Program-made: the position numbers and the translations under genes | NCBI RefSeq assembly: GCF_006334915.2 | Contig: NZ_VDMA02000013.1 | Coordinates: 1-64,000, forward strand | Length of the DNA stretch: 64,000 bases | DNA from: Microbispora catharanthi | GTDB lineage: Bacteria; Actinomycetota; Actinomycetes; Streptosporangiales; Streptosporangiaceae | Direction: 5' to 3' | Notes under the pieces: generated by a model | Told to the model about the DNA's origin: nothing | The model's input: the letters and a program-made list of their open reading frames with translations, nothing else | The model's database searches: none | In this document: one piece after another, positions 55,881 through 64,000 of the stretch | Layout: each line of letters starts with the position of its first letter | Position numbering within the stretch: position 1 is the stretch's first letter

Positions 55881-56981
55881 TCACCAGAACCCGACCTCCG
55901 GATACTCCGCCGACGGCCCGTCGAGCAGGGGCCGCCGCTTGTCCTTCAGGTGCGTGTCGAGGAAGGCGGTCACGTATTCCCGAGTGATCGTGAGGGAGCG
56001 TATACCGTCGATCGGATACGCCGGCATGCCGAGCTGCGGCCCGAGCACCGCGTAGTCGACGAAGCTCACGTGCTCGGCGCCGGTGACGGTGAGCCAGCGC
56101 TTCCACGTGCCGGTGACGTGGGGCCAGAACAGGTCCCACGACTTCGGCCGGCCACTGGTGACCGGCTGCTGCCGGGGGTTGCCGATCATCATGAACGGCT
56201 TGGTGACGGGCTCGGCAGGGGTGACGGGGTTGTAGGAGCCGTCCAGGTTCACCGCGGCCTTGATCCGGTCGTTCACGGGCAGCAGGTGGGCCGCGCTCTG
56301 GCCGCCGACCGAGTGCCCGACCATCGCGATCCTGCTCTCGTCGATCAGCCGGTTCCAGCGCCTGGCCCGCTCCAGCCGGTCCAGCGCGAAGGTCGTGTCC
56401 GCCGCGCGCACCCGGGCGACCTTCTCTCCCAGCTCGGGGGTCTGGCCGCCCGCACCCGCCTGGAACGTGACGGTCCTGCCGTCGGGGAACGTGGTGGCGA
56501 CCGACTCGTAGGTGTGCTCGATGCCCGCGACCACGTAGCCCCGGCTCGCGAACTCCTCGGCCAGCGAGGTCAGCGTGGCCCGTGGCATGGTCATGCCCGG
56601 CGACATGACCACCAGCGGCCATCCGCCCTTCCTCAGGAGCGCGGGCGCGTCGGCGCGGGCATGCGTCTTCGTCTTCGTGAGCGTGTCCGGCGGGAGGTCC
56701 TTCAGCTCGGGGAATCCCTTGAGGATCAGCGCCGATTCCTGCGGGGTGACGTAGGGCGCGGCCGTGCCCCTCGTCTTCTTCGCCGGATACCAGAGAGAGA
56801 CCATCAGCTCTCGCGGTCTGTCGTCCACCCAGGGGTCGGGCCGGTGGGAGTCGACCAGGTGGACGTCCGACCGTCCGACCGCGTAGTGCCCGGTCGGAGC
56901 GGGCAGAGCCGGCTTGGGGGCGGGAGTGCCGCCGGTGACGGGAGCCAGGGCGATCACGCCGGCGATGAGCATGTTCTTCAT
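55881..56981 (-). CDS. Exported alpha/beta hydrolase (PAF-acetylhydrolase / Streptomyces lipase-like)
   Basis: This 366-residue hydrolase has a short N-terminal hydrophobic segment (MKNMLIAGVIALAPVTGG) that may be a signal peptide. It then has RELMVSLWYPAKKTRGTAAP, typical of the PAF-acetylhydrolase-like/S. exfoliatus lipase family, and nucleophile IAMVGHSVGGQSAAH. The active-site His lies in VTGAEHVSFVDYA, with Asp probably in VNLDGSYNP. The start at 56981 is chosen because the longer frame is upstream non-coding. It is divergent from the two-component system at 57091, which may control it. Confidence 0.85.
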   Translation of the reverse strand: MKNMLIAGVIALAPVTGGTPAPKPALPAPTGHYAVGRSDVHLVDSHRPDPWVDDRPRELMVSLWYPAKKTRGTAAPYVTPQESALILKGFPELKDLPPDTLTKTKTHARADAPALLRKGGWPLVVMSPGMTMPRATLTSLAEEFASRGYVVAGIEHTYESVATTFPDGRTVTFQAGAGGQTPELGEKVARVRAADTTFALDRLERARRWNRLIDESRIAMVGHSVGGQSAAHLLPVNDRIKAAVNLDGSYNPVTPAEPVTKPFMMIGNPRQQPVTSGRPKSWDLFWPHVTGTWKRWLTVTGAEHVSFVDYAVLGPQLGMPAYPIDGIRSLTITREYVTAFLDTHLKDKRRPLLDGPSAEYPEVGFW

Positions 56982-57090
56982 GGCCGTCACCCTGCCGGGC
57001 GGCGCTGCCGCACTGTCCCCTGCAAAGGTCACGCGGCGTGCGCGACTTTCGTAGGGGGTCGCTCCGCCGGCCGCCCAATAGCCTCTGACC

Positions 57091-58227
57091 ATGACCTCTA
57101 CCGGTTCGGGCATCCTGGATCGGGCCTTGCCGTGGGCGCTCGGGAGCGCGGTGTTCGTGCTCTGCGCGGGCTCCGCGTCCGGCTGGGCCGGCGTCGCGAC
57201 GACCGTGCCCGCCCCGGTGGCCCTGGCGGTCGCCGCGGCCTCGGCGGGTGCCACGGTCGCGGCCAGGCGTTCGATGTGGCCGGTGACCGTGGTGGCGGCC
57301 GTCGCCTACGTCTGGCTCGCCATGTGGCCGCCGGCGGTCGTGGCCTCCTATTACGCGGGCCTTCACCTGGGGCGCCGTCAGGCTCTGTGGCTCTACGCGG
57401 CCGGTGCGTCCGCCGCGTGGGCGCTGGGCGGAGTCGTCTCCTGGCTGAGCGGCGGCCACCGGGCGCTGGCGATGGGCTCCTCTCCCAACGTGCTCATCCT
57501 GGGCGGCGCGCTGGTCGGGCTTCCGCTGGTGGCCGGGTTGTGGAGCCGTGCCAGGCGGCAGGTGCTCGACACCATGCGCGAGCAGGCCGAACAGCTGCTG
57601 CGGGAGCAGGTCCTGCGCGCGGAGCAGGCACGCGCCCAGGAACGCGCCCGCATCGCGCGGGAGATGCACGACGTGGTCGCTCACCGGGTGTCGCTGATGG
57701 TCCTGCACGCCGGGGCGCTGGAGGTCGGCGCGCCGGACGAGCGTACCGCCCAGGCGGCCGCCCTGATCAGCGACGTCGGCAGGGAGGCGCTGCACAACCT
57801 GCGCGAGGTGCTCGGCGTCCTGCGCGCGCCGGAGGCCTCCCGCGACCCGCAGCCCACGCTGGCCGACCTCGACCGGCTGCTGGAGCAGTCTCGCGCCCTC
57901 GGCCTCGTGGTCAACCGGCGTGACGAGGGCCCGGCCCGCCCGCTCGGGCACTCGGCGGAACGCACCGCCTATCGGGTGGTCCAGGAGGCGCTGACCAACG
58001 TGCACAAGCACGCACGTGGCGCCGAGACCGATGTGGTCGTCCGCTACCTGCCCGCCGATCTGGAGGTGCTCATCCGCAACGCGACGTCCCCCGCGGGTGA
58101 GGGGTTCCCCGGATCCGGCTGGGGACTGGTCGGCCTGCGCGAGCGCGTCGAACTGCTCGGGGGCACCCTGGAGGCCGGCCAGCACGGAGGGGGTTTCCAG
58201 GTGCTGGCGAGGATTCCCGCCGCATGA
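57091..58227 (+). CDS. Sensor histidine kinase (HisKA_3, LuxR-system type)
   Basis: This 378-residue kinase has about five N-terminal transmembrane helices (residues about 10-155), a short coiled coil (MREQAEQLLREQVLRAEQAR) and the HisKA_3 phosphorylation motif ERARIAREMHDVVAHRVSLM. The ATPase domain has AYRVVQEALTNVHKHA (N box) and GWGLVGLRERVELLGG (G box). There is no extracellular sensing domain, so it is an intramembrane-sensing type. It overlaps its response regulator gene by 4 bp. No ribosome-binding site is clear at 57091. Confidence 0.92.
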   Translation: MTSTGSGILDRALPWALGSAVFVLCAGSASGWAGVATTVPAPVALAVAAASAGATVAARRSMWPVTVVAAVAYVWLAMWPPAVVASYYAGLHLGRRQALWLYAAGASAAWALGGVVSWLSGGHRALAMGSSPNVLILGGALVGLPLVAGLWSRARRQVLDTMREQAEQLLREQVLRAEQARAQERARIAREMHDVVAHRVSLMVLHAGALEVGAPDERTAQAAALISDVGREALHNLREVLGVLRAPEASRDPQPTLADLDRLLEQSRALGLVVNRRDEGPARPLGHSAERTAYRVVQEALTNVHKHARGAETDVVVRYLPADLEVLIRNATSPAGEGFPGSGWGLVGLRERVELLGGTLEAGQHGGGFQVLARIPAA

Positions 58228-58871
58228 TCCGCGTACTGATCGTCGACGACGAGGCGCTGGTCAGGTCGGGGCTGCGGATGATCCTGGAGTCGGCCGGCGA
58301 CATGGTGATCGTGGGCGAGGCCCGCGACGGCGAGGAGGCGATCGGCGCGGCCGCCCGGCTCAGGCCCGAGGTCGTGCTCATGGACGTCCGGATGCCCGGC
58401 ATGGACGGCCTGACCGCCGCGGCGCGGCTCCCGCGCGCCCCCGGCGCCCCGAAGGTGGTGATGCTGACCACCTTCGACCTGGACGAGTACGTCCACGAGG
58501 CGCTGCGTCTCGGCGCCGTGGGGTTCCTGCTCAAGGACACCCCGCCGCGTGAGCTGATCGCCGCGGTCCGCACGGTCGCCGCGGGGAACGCGATGCTCTC
58601 CCCCGTCGTCCTGAAGAGGCTCATCGGCTCGTTCGTCCACAAGGCGCCCTCGCGTGCCGACGTCGCGCGCGAGCGGCTCGCCGCGCTCACGGCCAGGGAG
58701 GAGGACGTGATCAGGGCGCTGGCGCGCGGCCTGTCGAACGCCGAGATCGGACGGGAGCTGAAGCTGTCGGAACCGACGGTGAAGGCGCACGTGAGCCGGC
58801 TGCTCGCCAAGCTGGGCCTGGCCAACAGGGTGCAGGCCGCGATCCTCGTCCACGACGCCGACCTCGCCTGA
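58224..58871 (+). CDS. LuxR/NarL-type response regulator
   Basis: This 215-residue protein has a receiver domain (VLIVDDEALVRSGL, phospho-Asp in VVLMDVRMPGMDG, Thr in MLTTFD, Lys in FLLKDTPP) and a GerE helix-turn-helix (LTAREEDVIRALARGLSNAE, IGRELKLSEPTVKAHVSRLL). It pairs with the kinase upstream. The neighbouring divergent hydrolase is a plausible target. Confidence 0.94.
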   Translation: MIRVLIVDDEALVRSGLRMILESAGDMVIVGEARDGEEAIGAAARLRPEVVLMDVRMPGMDGLTAAARLPRAPGAPKVVMLTTFDLDEYVHEALRLGAVGFLLKDTPPRELIAAVRTVAAGNAMLSPVVLKRLIGSFVHKAPSRADVARERLAALTAREEDVIRALARGLSNAEIGRELKLSEPTVKAHVSRLLAKLGLANRVQAAILVHDADLA

Positions 58872-59077
58872 CGCCGGCGCTCTCGCATACGAAAGCAGGG
58901 GCCGACGCCCGCCGATCGTCCGATGTGCCGTGACCTGCTGAGTGTCTAGCTTCATGGCGTGTCGGCCCTGACCTCTGTGCGGGATGGGCCCGCGTCCGAT
59001 CCGGGACCTCCCGGATGTCCCCGACGCTCCTCGGCCGACACGGTGTACCCAGTGCCCCAACGATCGGAGTCACGCTG

Positions 59078-59737
59078 ATGTCGCACGCGATCCTCGACCT
59101 GGTCCAGCAGGTGATGTCATCGCCTTGGTTATACGTGGCGCTGTTCGCCCTGGCGCTGCTCGACGGCTTCTTCCCCGTCGTGCCGGCCGAGACCTCGGTG
59201 ATCACGGCCGCGGTGTTCGCCGCGTCGGGCGAGACCAACCTGGCCCTGGTCATCGTGGTCGCGGCTCTCGGCGCATGCGCGGGTGACCACATCTCCTACC
59301 TGATCGGCAGCAGGTCGGCGGGCAGGCTGCGGGAGAAGAAGCCGTTCGTCTGGGCGCGGAACGCGCTGGCCGAGCGGGGCGGTCTCGTCCTGATCGTGGC
59401 GAGATACATCCCCGGTGGACGCACCGCGACCACGCTCACCATGGGCGCCGTACGGCATCCGCTGCGCTCGTTCACGTTCTTCGACGCGATCGCGGCGGGC
59501 TCGTGGGCGGTGTACTCCGGGCTGATCGGCTTCTTCGGCGGGATGGCGTTCGAGAACGACCCGATCAAGGGCCTGTTCCTCGGCCTCGGCATCGCGCTGT
59601 CGATCGCCGTGATCGTCGAGCTGGTGCGATGGCTCAGGAAACGACGCGCCACCCGGCTCTCCCTCGAGCGTCTTCCCACCCCGTCATCGGGGGAAGAATG
59701 TGATCTCGTGTCCGCCGCCGATTCAAGGCAGCGCTGA
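59078..59737 (+). CDS. DedA family membrane protein
   Basis: This 219-residue protein has the DedA/VTT-domain pattern: LLDGFFPVVPAETSVITAAV, ALGACAGDHISYLIGSRSAG, ARYIPGGRTATTLTMGAVRH and several transmembrane helices. The family transports polyprenyl phosphate or phospholipid in some bacteria and supports envelope homeostasis. The start at 59078 is fixed by GGAG eight bases upstream. It precedes the flavoprotein gene by 18 bp. Confidence 0.93.
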   Translation: MSHAILDLVQQVMSSPWLYVALFALALLDGFFPVVPAETSVITAAVFAASGETNLALVIVVAALGACAGDHISYLIGSRSAGRLREKKPFVWARNALAERGGLVLIVARYIPGGRTATTLTMGAVRHPLRSFTFFDAIAAGSWAVYSGLIGFFGGMAFENDPIKGLFLGLGIALSIAVIVELVRWLRKRRATRLSLERLPTPSSGEECDLVSAADSRQR

Positions 59738-59755
59738 CGAACCGAGGAGGAGCAG

Positions 59756-60154
59756 ATGAGCAAGCTCGATGAGAACGCCGTAGCTCTGCTGAAGGAACCG
59801 GTCCACGCCTGGGTGACGACCGTCCGGCCGGACGGATCGCTGCACAACACCGTGGTGTGGGTCGACGTCGACGGCGACGACGTGATCTTCAACACCGCCG
59901 TGGGGCGGGCGAAGGAGCGGCACCTGCGCAACGACCCCCGGGTGTCGGTCAGCGTGCTCGACCCGGAGAACGCCTTCCGCTTCGTCAGCGTCTCGGGCAC
60001 CGCCGAACTGGAGCTCGAAGGCGCGGACGCGGTCATCGACGGCCTGGCGAAGAAGTACCTCGGGGTGGACGCCTACCCCTACCGGCAGCCGGGAGAGCAG
60101 CGCATCACCGTGCGCGTCGTTCCCGAGAAGGTCGTCTTCAGCGCCGGTCGCTGA
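59756..60154 (+). CDS. PPOX-class FMN/F420-dependent oxidoreductase
   Basis: This 132-residue split-barrel protein has KEPVHAWVTTVRPDGSLHNT, VWVDVDGDDVIFNTAVGRAK, RHLRNDPRVSVSVLDPENAF and a C-terminal YPYRQPGEQRITVRVVPEKV. These match the pyridoxamine-phosphate-oxidase-like F420-binding proteins common in actinomycetes. The substrate is unknown. GAGGAGGAG gives a strong start. Confidence 0.88.
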   Translation: MSKLDENAVALLKEPVHAWVTTVRPDGSLHNTVVWVDVDGDDVIFNTAVGRAKERHLRNDPRVSVSVLDPENAFRFVSVSGTAELELEGADAVIDGLAKKYLGVDAYPYRQPGEQRITVRVVPEKVVFSAGR

Positions 60155-60189
60155 CCCGGGCGCTCTCCGGGGCGGCGACGAGGACCCGC

Positions 60190-60846
60190 TCACACGGCGG
60201 CGCGCAGGTAGGCGAGCACGGCGAGCACCCGGCGGTGGTCGTCGGCGTCCGGAGGCAGGTCGAGCTTGGCCAGGATGCTCGCGATGTGCTTGGCGACGGC
60301 CGCCTCGGAGACGAACAGCGCGCGGGCGATCGCGGCGTTCGACCGTCCCTCCGCGACGAGGGCGAGCACCTCGCGCTCGCGTGGCGTGAGCCGGGCCAGC
60401 GGGTCGCGGCGCCCGCGCAGCAACTGCCGGACGACCTCGGCGTCGATCACCGTGCCGCCGCCCGCGACCGTCGTCACCGCGCCGGCGAACTGGGTGACGT
60501 CGCCGATCCGGTCCTTCAGCAGGTAGCCGACGCCGCCCCCGTCCGGGGAGCGGGTCTGGTCGAGCAGTTCGGCGGCGTAGGTCTGCTCGACGTACTGGCT
60601 GAGCACGAGCACCGCGAGGGACGGCCGCGCCGCCCGCAGCTCCAGCACGGCCCGCAGCCCCTCGTCGCTGAAGCCGGGCGGCATGCGCACGTCGGCGACG
60701 ACGACGTCCGGGTCCTGCTCGGCGACCGCCGCGATCAGCGCGGGGGCGTCGCCGACGGCCGCGACGACGCTGTGCCCGAACCGTTCGAGCAGGCCGGCGA
60801 GACCCTCCCGGAGTAGCACCGAGTCTTCGGCGATCACCACTCGCAC
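60190..60846 (-). CDS. LuxR/NarL-type response regulator
   Basis: This 218-residue regulator has VVIAEDSVLLREGLAGLLER, phospho-Asp in DVVVADVRMPPGFSDEG, Lys in GYLLKDRIGD and a GerE domain (LTPREREVLALVAEGRSNAA, IARALFVSEAAVAKHIASIL). The MPPGFSDEGLRA variant is typical of actinobacterial regulators that control ABC exporters. The GTG start at 60846 has GGAG upstream and overlaps the kinase gene by 13 bp. Confidence 0.93.
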   Translation of the reverse strand: MRVVIAEDSVLLREGLAGLLERFGHSVVAAVGDAPALIAAVAEQDPDVVVADVRMPPGFSDEGLRAVLELRAARPSLAVLVLSQYVEQTYAAELLDQTRSPDGGGVGYLLKDRIGDVTQFAGAVTTVAGGGTVIDAEVVRQLLRGRRDPLARLTPREREVLALVAEGRSNAAIARALFVSEAAVAKHIASILAKLDLPPDADDHRRVLAVLAYLRAAV

Positions 60847-62024
60847 GGGATCTCCGCCCTCACCGTGGTCGGGCCGCCGTACGGGCTCTCGACGGTCAGC
60901 GTGCCGCCGACGGCCGCCACCCGGTCGGCGAGCCCGGTCAGGCCGGTGCCGCGCGCCGGGTCCGCTCCCCCGCGCCCGTCGTCGGCGATCTCCAGCACGA
61001 GCCTGCCCCTGCGCAGCCGGCCGCGCACCGCGCAGGAGCCGGCCGCGCTGTGCTTGGCCACGTTCGCCAGCGCCTCGCAGGCGACGTAGTAGGCCGCCGC
61101 CTCCGCCCGCTCGGGCAGCCGCCGGTCCAGTTCGACGTCCACCTCCGCGGGCACCGGCGACCTGCCGGCCACGTCGCGTACGGCGGCGGGCAACCCGCGG
61201 TCGGCGAGCACCTGTGGATGGACACCGCGGATCAGCTCGCGCAGCTCCGCGAGCGCCTGCCCGGCCAGCTCGCGCGCCTCGTCGAGCCGCACGGCCGCGG
61301 GCGAGCCCGGCGGCAGGTCGAGCCCGGCCAGGCCCAGCTTCATCGACAGCGCGACGAGCCGCTGCTGCGCGCCGTCGTGCAGGTCGCGCTCGATGCGGCG
61401 GCGCTCGGCCTCGAAGGCGTCCACCAGCCGCGCCCGGGAGCGTGCGATCTCCCGCATCTCGGCCTCCTGCGGGACGAGCATCGCCCGCGCCATCGCCGCC
61501 CTGGCGCCCGCCCAGGCGGCGATGGTGTACGCCGCGACGGGCACCAGCAGCAGCCCGACGGCCGAGCCGACGAAGGTCTCCCCCAGCGTGGCCTCGCCCT
61601 CGGGAGCGGTCGGCTGCACGACCGGGGAGAGGATCAGCACCACCGGCCCGGCGATCGCGGCCGCCACCACCAGCAGGTCGACCCACCAGAGCGCGAGCAG
61701 CGCCACGAGGGCGTGCCCCGCCTCCCGCCACCCCGGCCACCAGCCGTCCGGCAGTCCGCGCACCGGCTGCCGGTCCGCGAGGCGCAGCCGCCACCGCTCG
61801 AACCGGGCCAGGGGCGCCAGCAGCACGGCGGCCACCACGAGGGACAGCGGCGCGGCGAGCAGGCCGCCCACCGCACGGACGGGCGCCAGGACGGCGGCGA
61901 ACGCGAGGCCGGGGACGACCCCGGCCAGCAGGTAGGCCAGAGACCTCCACGGCCAGGCCGAGGCCAGGAAGCGCTGGGGCGGTCCGCTGAGCGCGTCCAG
62001 CGCGGTCCGGGGCACAAGGGTCAT
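60834..62024 (-). CDS. Sensor histidine kinase (HisKA_3)
   Basis: This 396-residue kinase has four or so transmembrane helices in the first 200 residues (one with VALLALWWVDLLVVAAAIAG), then RARLVDAFEAERRRIERDLH, DGAQQRLVALSMKLGLA (His in RDLHDGAQQRL) and an ATPase domain (CEALANVAKHSAAG, DDGRGGADPARGTGLTGLAD). ATG 62024 is chosen; a GTG at 62054 is possible and neither has a ribosome-binding site. It is divergent from the ABC transporter that it probably regulates. Confidence 0.9.
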   Translation of the reverse strand: MTLVPRTALDALSGPPQRFLASAWPWRSLAYLLAGVVPGLAFAAVLAPVRAVGGLLAAPLSLVVAAVLLAPLARFERWRLRLADRQPVRGLPDGWWPGWREAGHALVALLALWWVDLLVVAAAIAGPVVLILSPVVQPTAPEGEATLGETFVGSAVGLLLVPVAAYTIAAWAGARAAMARAMLVPQEAEMREIARSRARLVDAFEAERRRIERDLHDGAQQRLVALSMKLGLAGLDLPPGSPAAVRLDEARELAGQALAELRELIRGVHPQVLADRGLPAAVRDVAGRSPVPAEVDVELDRRLPERAEAAAYYVACEALANVAKHSAAGSCAVRGRLRRGRLVLEIADDGRGGADPARGTGLTGLADRVAAVGGTLTVESPYGGPTTVRAEIPCEW

Positions 62025-62164
62025 AGGGGCGGGGGCGAGGAGCGGGGTGGCCACGGCACCGACGCTAACCGCTGGGCGCGCCGGTGTCGGTAGTGCTGGG
62101 GATACCCCTGGTTCTCGCCCCAGTGCCAATGCCTCACGGGCCCGCCGCCGGTTGGCTGAGCCAC
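62025..62164. promoter_or_regulatory. Divergent promoter region of kinase and ABC exporter
   Basis: This 140-bp spacer contains the palindrome GGGG-ATA-CCCC at 62098-62108. It is the most obvious candidate site for the response regulator or for promoter overlap. Confidence 0.35.
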
Positions 62165-62923
62165 ATGACACAGACAACCGGGCAGGCTGTCCTGCTCGAC
62201 TCGGTCCAGGTGACGTACGGCACCGGGCCTGGCGCGGTGACCGCTCTCGACGGCGTGACCCTCGGCTTCGGCCAGGGCACCTTCACCGCCGTGATGGGGC
62301 CCTCGGGCTCCGGCAAGTCCACGCTGCTGCACTGCGCCGCCGGGCTCGACCGGCCGACGTCCGGGACCGTGCTGATCGGCGGCACCGACCTCGGCCCGCT
62401 GAACGAGAAGGCGCTCACCCTGCTGCGCCGGGAACGGGTCGGCTTCGTCTTCCAGGAGTACAACCTGGTCGACGCGCTCACCGCCGAGGAGAACGTGGCG
62501 CTCCCCCTCCGCCTGGCCGGGCGCCGCCCCGGCCCTGACGAGGTGCGCGACGCGCTCGCCGAGGTCGGCCTGGAGCGGCGGGCCGGGCATCGGCCCGCCG
62601 AGCTCTCCGGCGGCGAGCGGCAGCGGGTGGCGATCGCCCGCACCCTCATCACCCGGTCGAAACGAACCGAGCCTGCCGTGCTCTTCGCCGACGAGCCCAC
62701 CGGCGCGCTCGACAGCGCCGCGTCCCGCGTGGTCATGGAACTCCTGCGCGCGCTGGTCGACGCCCACGGGCAGACCGTCGTCATGGTCACGCACGACCCC
62801 GCCGCCGCGGCGTACGCGGACCGGGTCGTGCTGCTGGCCGACGGCCGGCTCGCCGGGGAGCTGGGCCGGTCGAGCGCCGCCGAGATCGCCGCCCGCATGG
62901 CCCTGCTGGAGGAGGCATGCTGA
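62165..62923 (+). CDS. ABC transporter ATP-binding protein (MacB/LolD type)
   Basis: This 252-residue ATPase has Walker A VMGPSGSGKSTLLHCAAGLD, Q-loop FVFQEYNLVDALTAEENVAL, signature PAELSGGERQRVAIARTLIT, Walker B AVLFADEPTGALDS and H-loop VVMVTHDP. It energises export with the FtsX-like permease downstream. The start at 62165 (MTQTTGQAVLLDSVQ) gives normal family length. Confidence 0.94.
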   Translation: MTQTTGQAVLLDSVQVTYGTGPGAVTALDGVTLGFGQGTFTAVMGPSGSGKSTLLHCAAGLDRPTSGTVLIGGTDLGPLNEKALTLLRRERVGFVFQEYNLVDALTAEENVALPLRLAGRRPGPDEVRDALAEVGLERRAGHRPAELSGGERQRVAIARTLITRSKRTEPAVLFADEPTGALDSAASRVVMELLRALVDAHGQTVVMVTHDPAAAAYADRVVLLADGRLAGELGRSSAAEIAARMALLEEAC

Positions 62924-64000
62924 GCTTCTCCCTGCTCGGGCCGGCCGGAAGGGGCCGGTGGACCGGGCTCGCGGGCACCTTCGTCGCGCTCTGTCTCGGC
63001 GCCGCGGTCCTCACCGCGAGCGCGCTGCTGCTGACGTCCGCGGGCCCGCGGGTGCCCGCGCGCTACGCCGCCGCGTCCCTGCTCGTACGCACCCCCGGCG
63101 TGCCCGGCGACGACAACGGCTTCGCCGAGAACCGGCCCTGGTCTCCGGAGACGGCGGAGGCGCTGGTCCGCGCGCTGACGTCGGTGCCCGGCGTCGCGGC
63201 GGCCGTCCCCGATCGCGCCTTCTACGCCCAGGCCGTCGTCCGGGGCAGACCGGCCGGCGCGCACGAGGCACGAGGCTGGAGCACCGCGGCGCTGGCGCCG
63301 CACCGGCTGGTGGCGGGCAGGCCGCCCGTCCGCGCCGGAGAGGTCGTGCTCGGCCGCGCGCCCGGGCTCGCGCCGGGCTCGCCCGTCACGCTGCTGACCG
63401 CCAGGGGACCCGCGCCGTACACGGTCAGCGGTCTCACCGACGGCCCCGGCCCGTACGTCTCCGACGGCGAGGCCGCGCGCGTCGGGGGCGGGGTCCGCGT
63501 CATCGGGCTGCTCACCCGGCCGGGAATCGACCCCCACGCCGTGCGGCGTGCCGTACTCGGCGTCGTCGGCGGGTCCGGGCAGGTGCTCGCCGGGCCGGAC
63601 CGGGCGGCGGCCGAGCCCGCGGCCGACGCGCGGACCCGCTGGATCGGCATGCAGGTGCTGACCGCGATGGCGCTGCTCGGCGGGTTCGTGTCGGTGTTCG
63701 TCGTGGCCTCCACGTTCGCGTTCCGGGTCACCCAGCGGCGCCGGGAGTTCGGCCTGCTGCGGGCGGTCGGCGCGACCCCGCGCCAGGTGCGGCTGATCGT
63801 GTACGGCGAGGCGCTCGCCGTGGGAGCCGTCGCCGCCGCGGTCGGGGCGCTGCTGGGCGCGGCCGTCGCGCCCGCCGTGGGCGGGGTGCTCGTCGCGGCG
63901 GGCTTCGAGCCCGAGTCGTTCGGCGTGCGGTTCGCCCCGCTGCCCGTGGCCGGAGCGGTCGCGGCCGGGATCGCGGCGGGCCTGCTCGGCGCGTGGTCCG
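62917..64000 (+). CDS. FtsX/MacB-like ABC permease (3' truncated by window)
   Basis: The reading frame begins MLSFSLLGPAGRGRWTGLAG and is open to the window end (about 361 residues seen). A first transmembrane helix (FVALCLGAAVLTASALLLTS) is followed by a large extracytoplasmic domain, then a helix (VLTAMALLGGFVSVFVVAST) and FRVTQRRREFGLLRAVGATP, the coupling segment of FtsX-type permeases. More helices follow. The ATG overlaps the ATPase stop. With the adjacent two-component system it resembles peptide-antibiotic detoxification or lipoprotein export modules; the substrate is unknown. Confidence 0.92.
   Translation, partial: MLSFSLLGPAGRGRWTGLAGTFVALCLGAAVLTASALLLTSAGPRVPARYAAASLLVRTPGVPGDDNGFAENRPWSPETAEALVRALTSVPGVAAAVPDRAFYAQAVVRGRPAGAHEARGWSTAALAPHRLVAGRPPVRAGEVVLGRAPGLAPGSPVTLLTARGPAPYTVSGLTDGPGPYVSDGEAARVGGGVRVIGLLTRPGIDPHAVRRAVLGVVGGSGQVLAGPDRAAAEPAADARTRWIGMQVLTAMALLGGFVSVFVVASTFAFRVTQRRREFGLLRAVGATPRQVRLIVYGEALAVGAVAAAVGALLGAAVAPAVGGVLVAAGFEPESFGVRFAPLPVAGAVAAGIAAGLLGAWS

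Noticed and set aside
55843..58185. 780-residue minus-strand frame spanning the hydrolase and kinase genes
   Set aside because: It crosses two well-supported genes in another frame and reads as low-complexity sequence.

Overview
The window is 64 kb of very GC-rich, gene-dense DNA. It has frequent GTG/TTG starts, many 4-bp ATGA/GTGA gene overlaps, LuxR-type two-component pairs, a SigR-like ECF sigma factor, secreted polysaccharide-degrading enzymes and DUF6461/SPW/DUF4239-type proteins. This points to a filamentous actinomycete chromosome, Streptosporangiales-like or Streptomyces-like; the genus is inference and is not fixed by the sequence. I saw no tRNA, rRNA, CRISPR array, insertion sequence or prophage module.

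Layout. 0-15 kb: the 3' part of a giant multi-HAMP hybrid histidine kinase; an FAD amine-oxidase-like protein; a secreted CBM2-rhamnogalacturonan lyase; a SnoaL-like protein; a CBS-containing site-2 protease; a SigR-like sigma factor with no adjacent anti-sigma gene; a 3'-phosphoesterase fused to a decayed DNA-ligase domain; and a secreted CpdB-like nucleotidase. 15-21.4 kb: a membrane protein with a coiled coil, then a tightly overlapping three-gene operon (PD-(D/E)XK-like nuclease, winged-helix-like linker protein, 1202-aa double ATPase with a HerA/FtsK-like C-terminal half). This operon is the best candidate in the window for an undescribed system, possibly defensive. 21.4-28.7 kb: a TetR/aldo-keto reductase pair, a DUF4239 pair, an SDR protein, a secreted M14 carboxypeptidase and an SPW protein.

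28.9-34.5 kb: a choline-to-betaine module (GMC choline dehydrogenase and betaine aldehyde dehydrogenase) with an IclR regulator and, across from it, a Rieske ferredoxin plus ferredoxin reductase that lack a terminal oxygenase here. 34.5-43.3 kb: regulators with divergent targets (MarR/hydrolase and MarR/quinone oxidoreductase, both with very clear operators), a Mut7-C protein, a MerR regulator, DUF6461, an AhpD-like protein and a large LuxR-NB-ARC-TPR regulator.

43.4-54.6 kb: an ADP-heptose glycan island. One reverse-strand operon runs carbamoyltransferase - GT2 - GT9 - GT4 - GmhA - HldE - SDR - GT9 - UDP-glucuronate-decarboxylase-like. GmhB and a further glycosyltransferase are transcribed divergently. 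The encoded enzymes should make ADP-glycero-manno-heptose from sedoheptulose 7-phosphate and assemble a heptose-containing, probably carbamoylated glycan. 54.7-64 kb: a second SnoaL-like protein, a small membrane protein, a secreted alpha/beta hydrolase divergent from a LuxR-type two-component system, DedA, a PPOX-like flavoprotein, and a second two-component system divergent from an ABC exporter (permease truncated by the window end).
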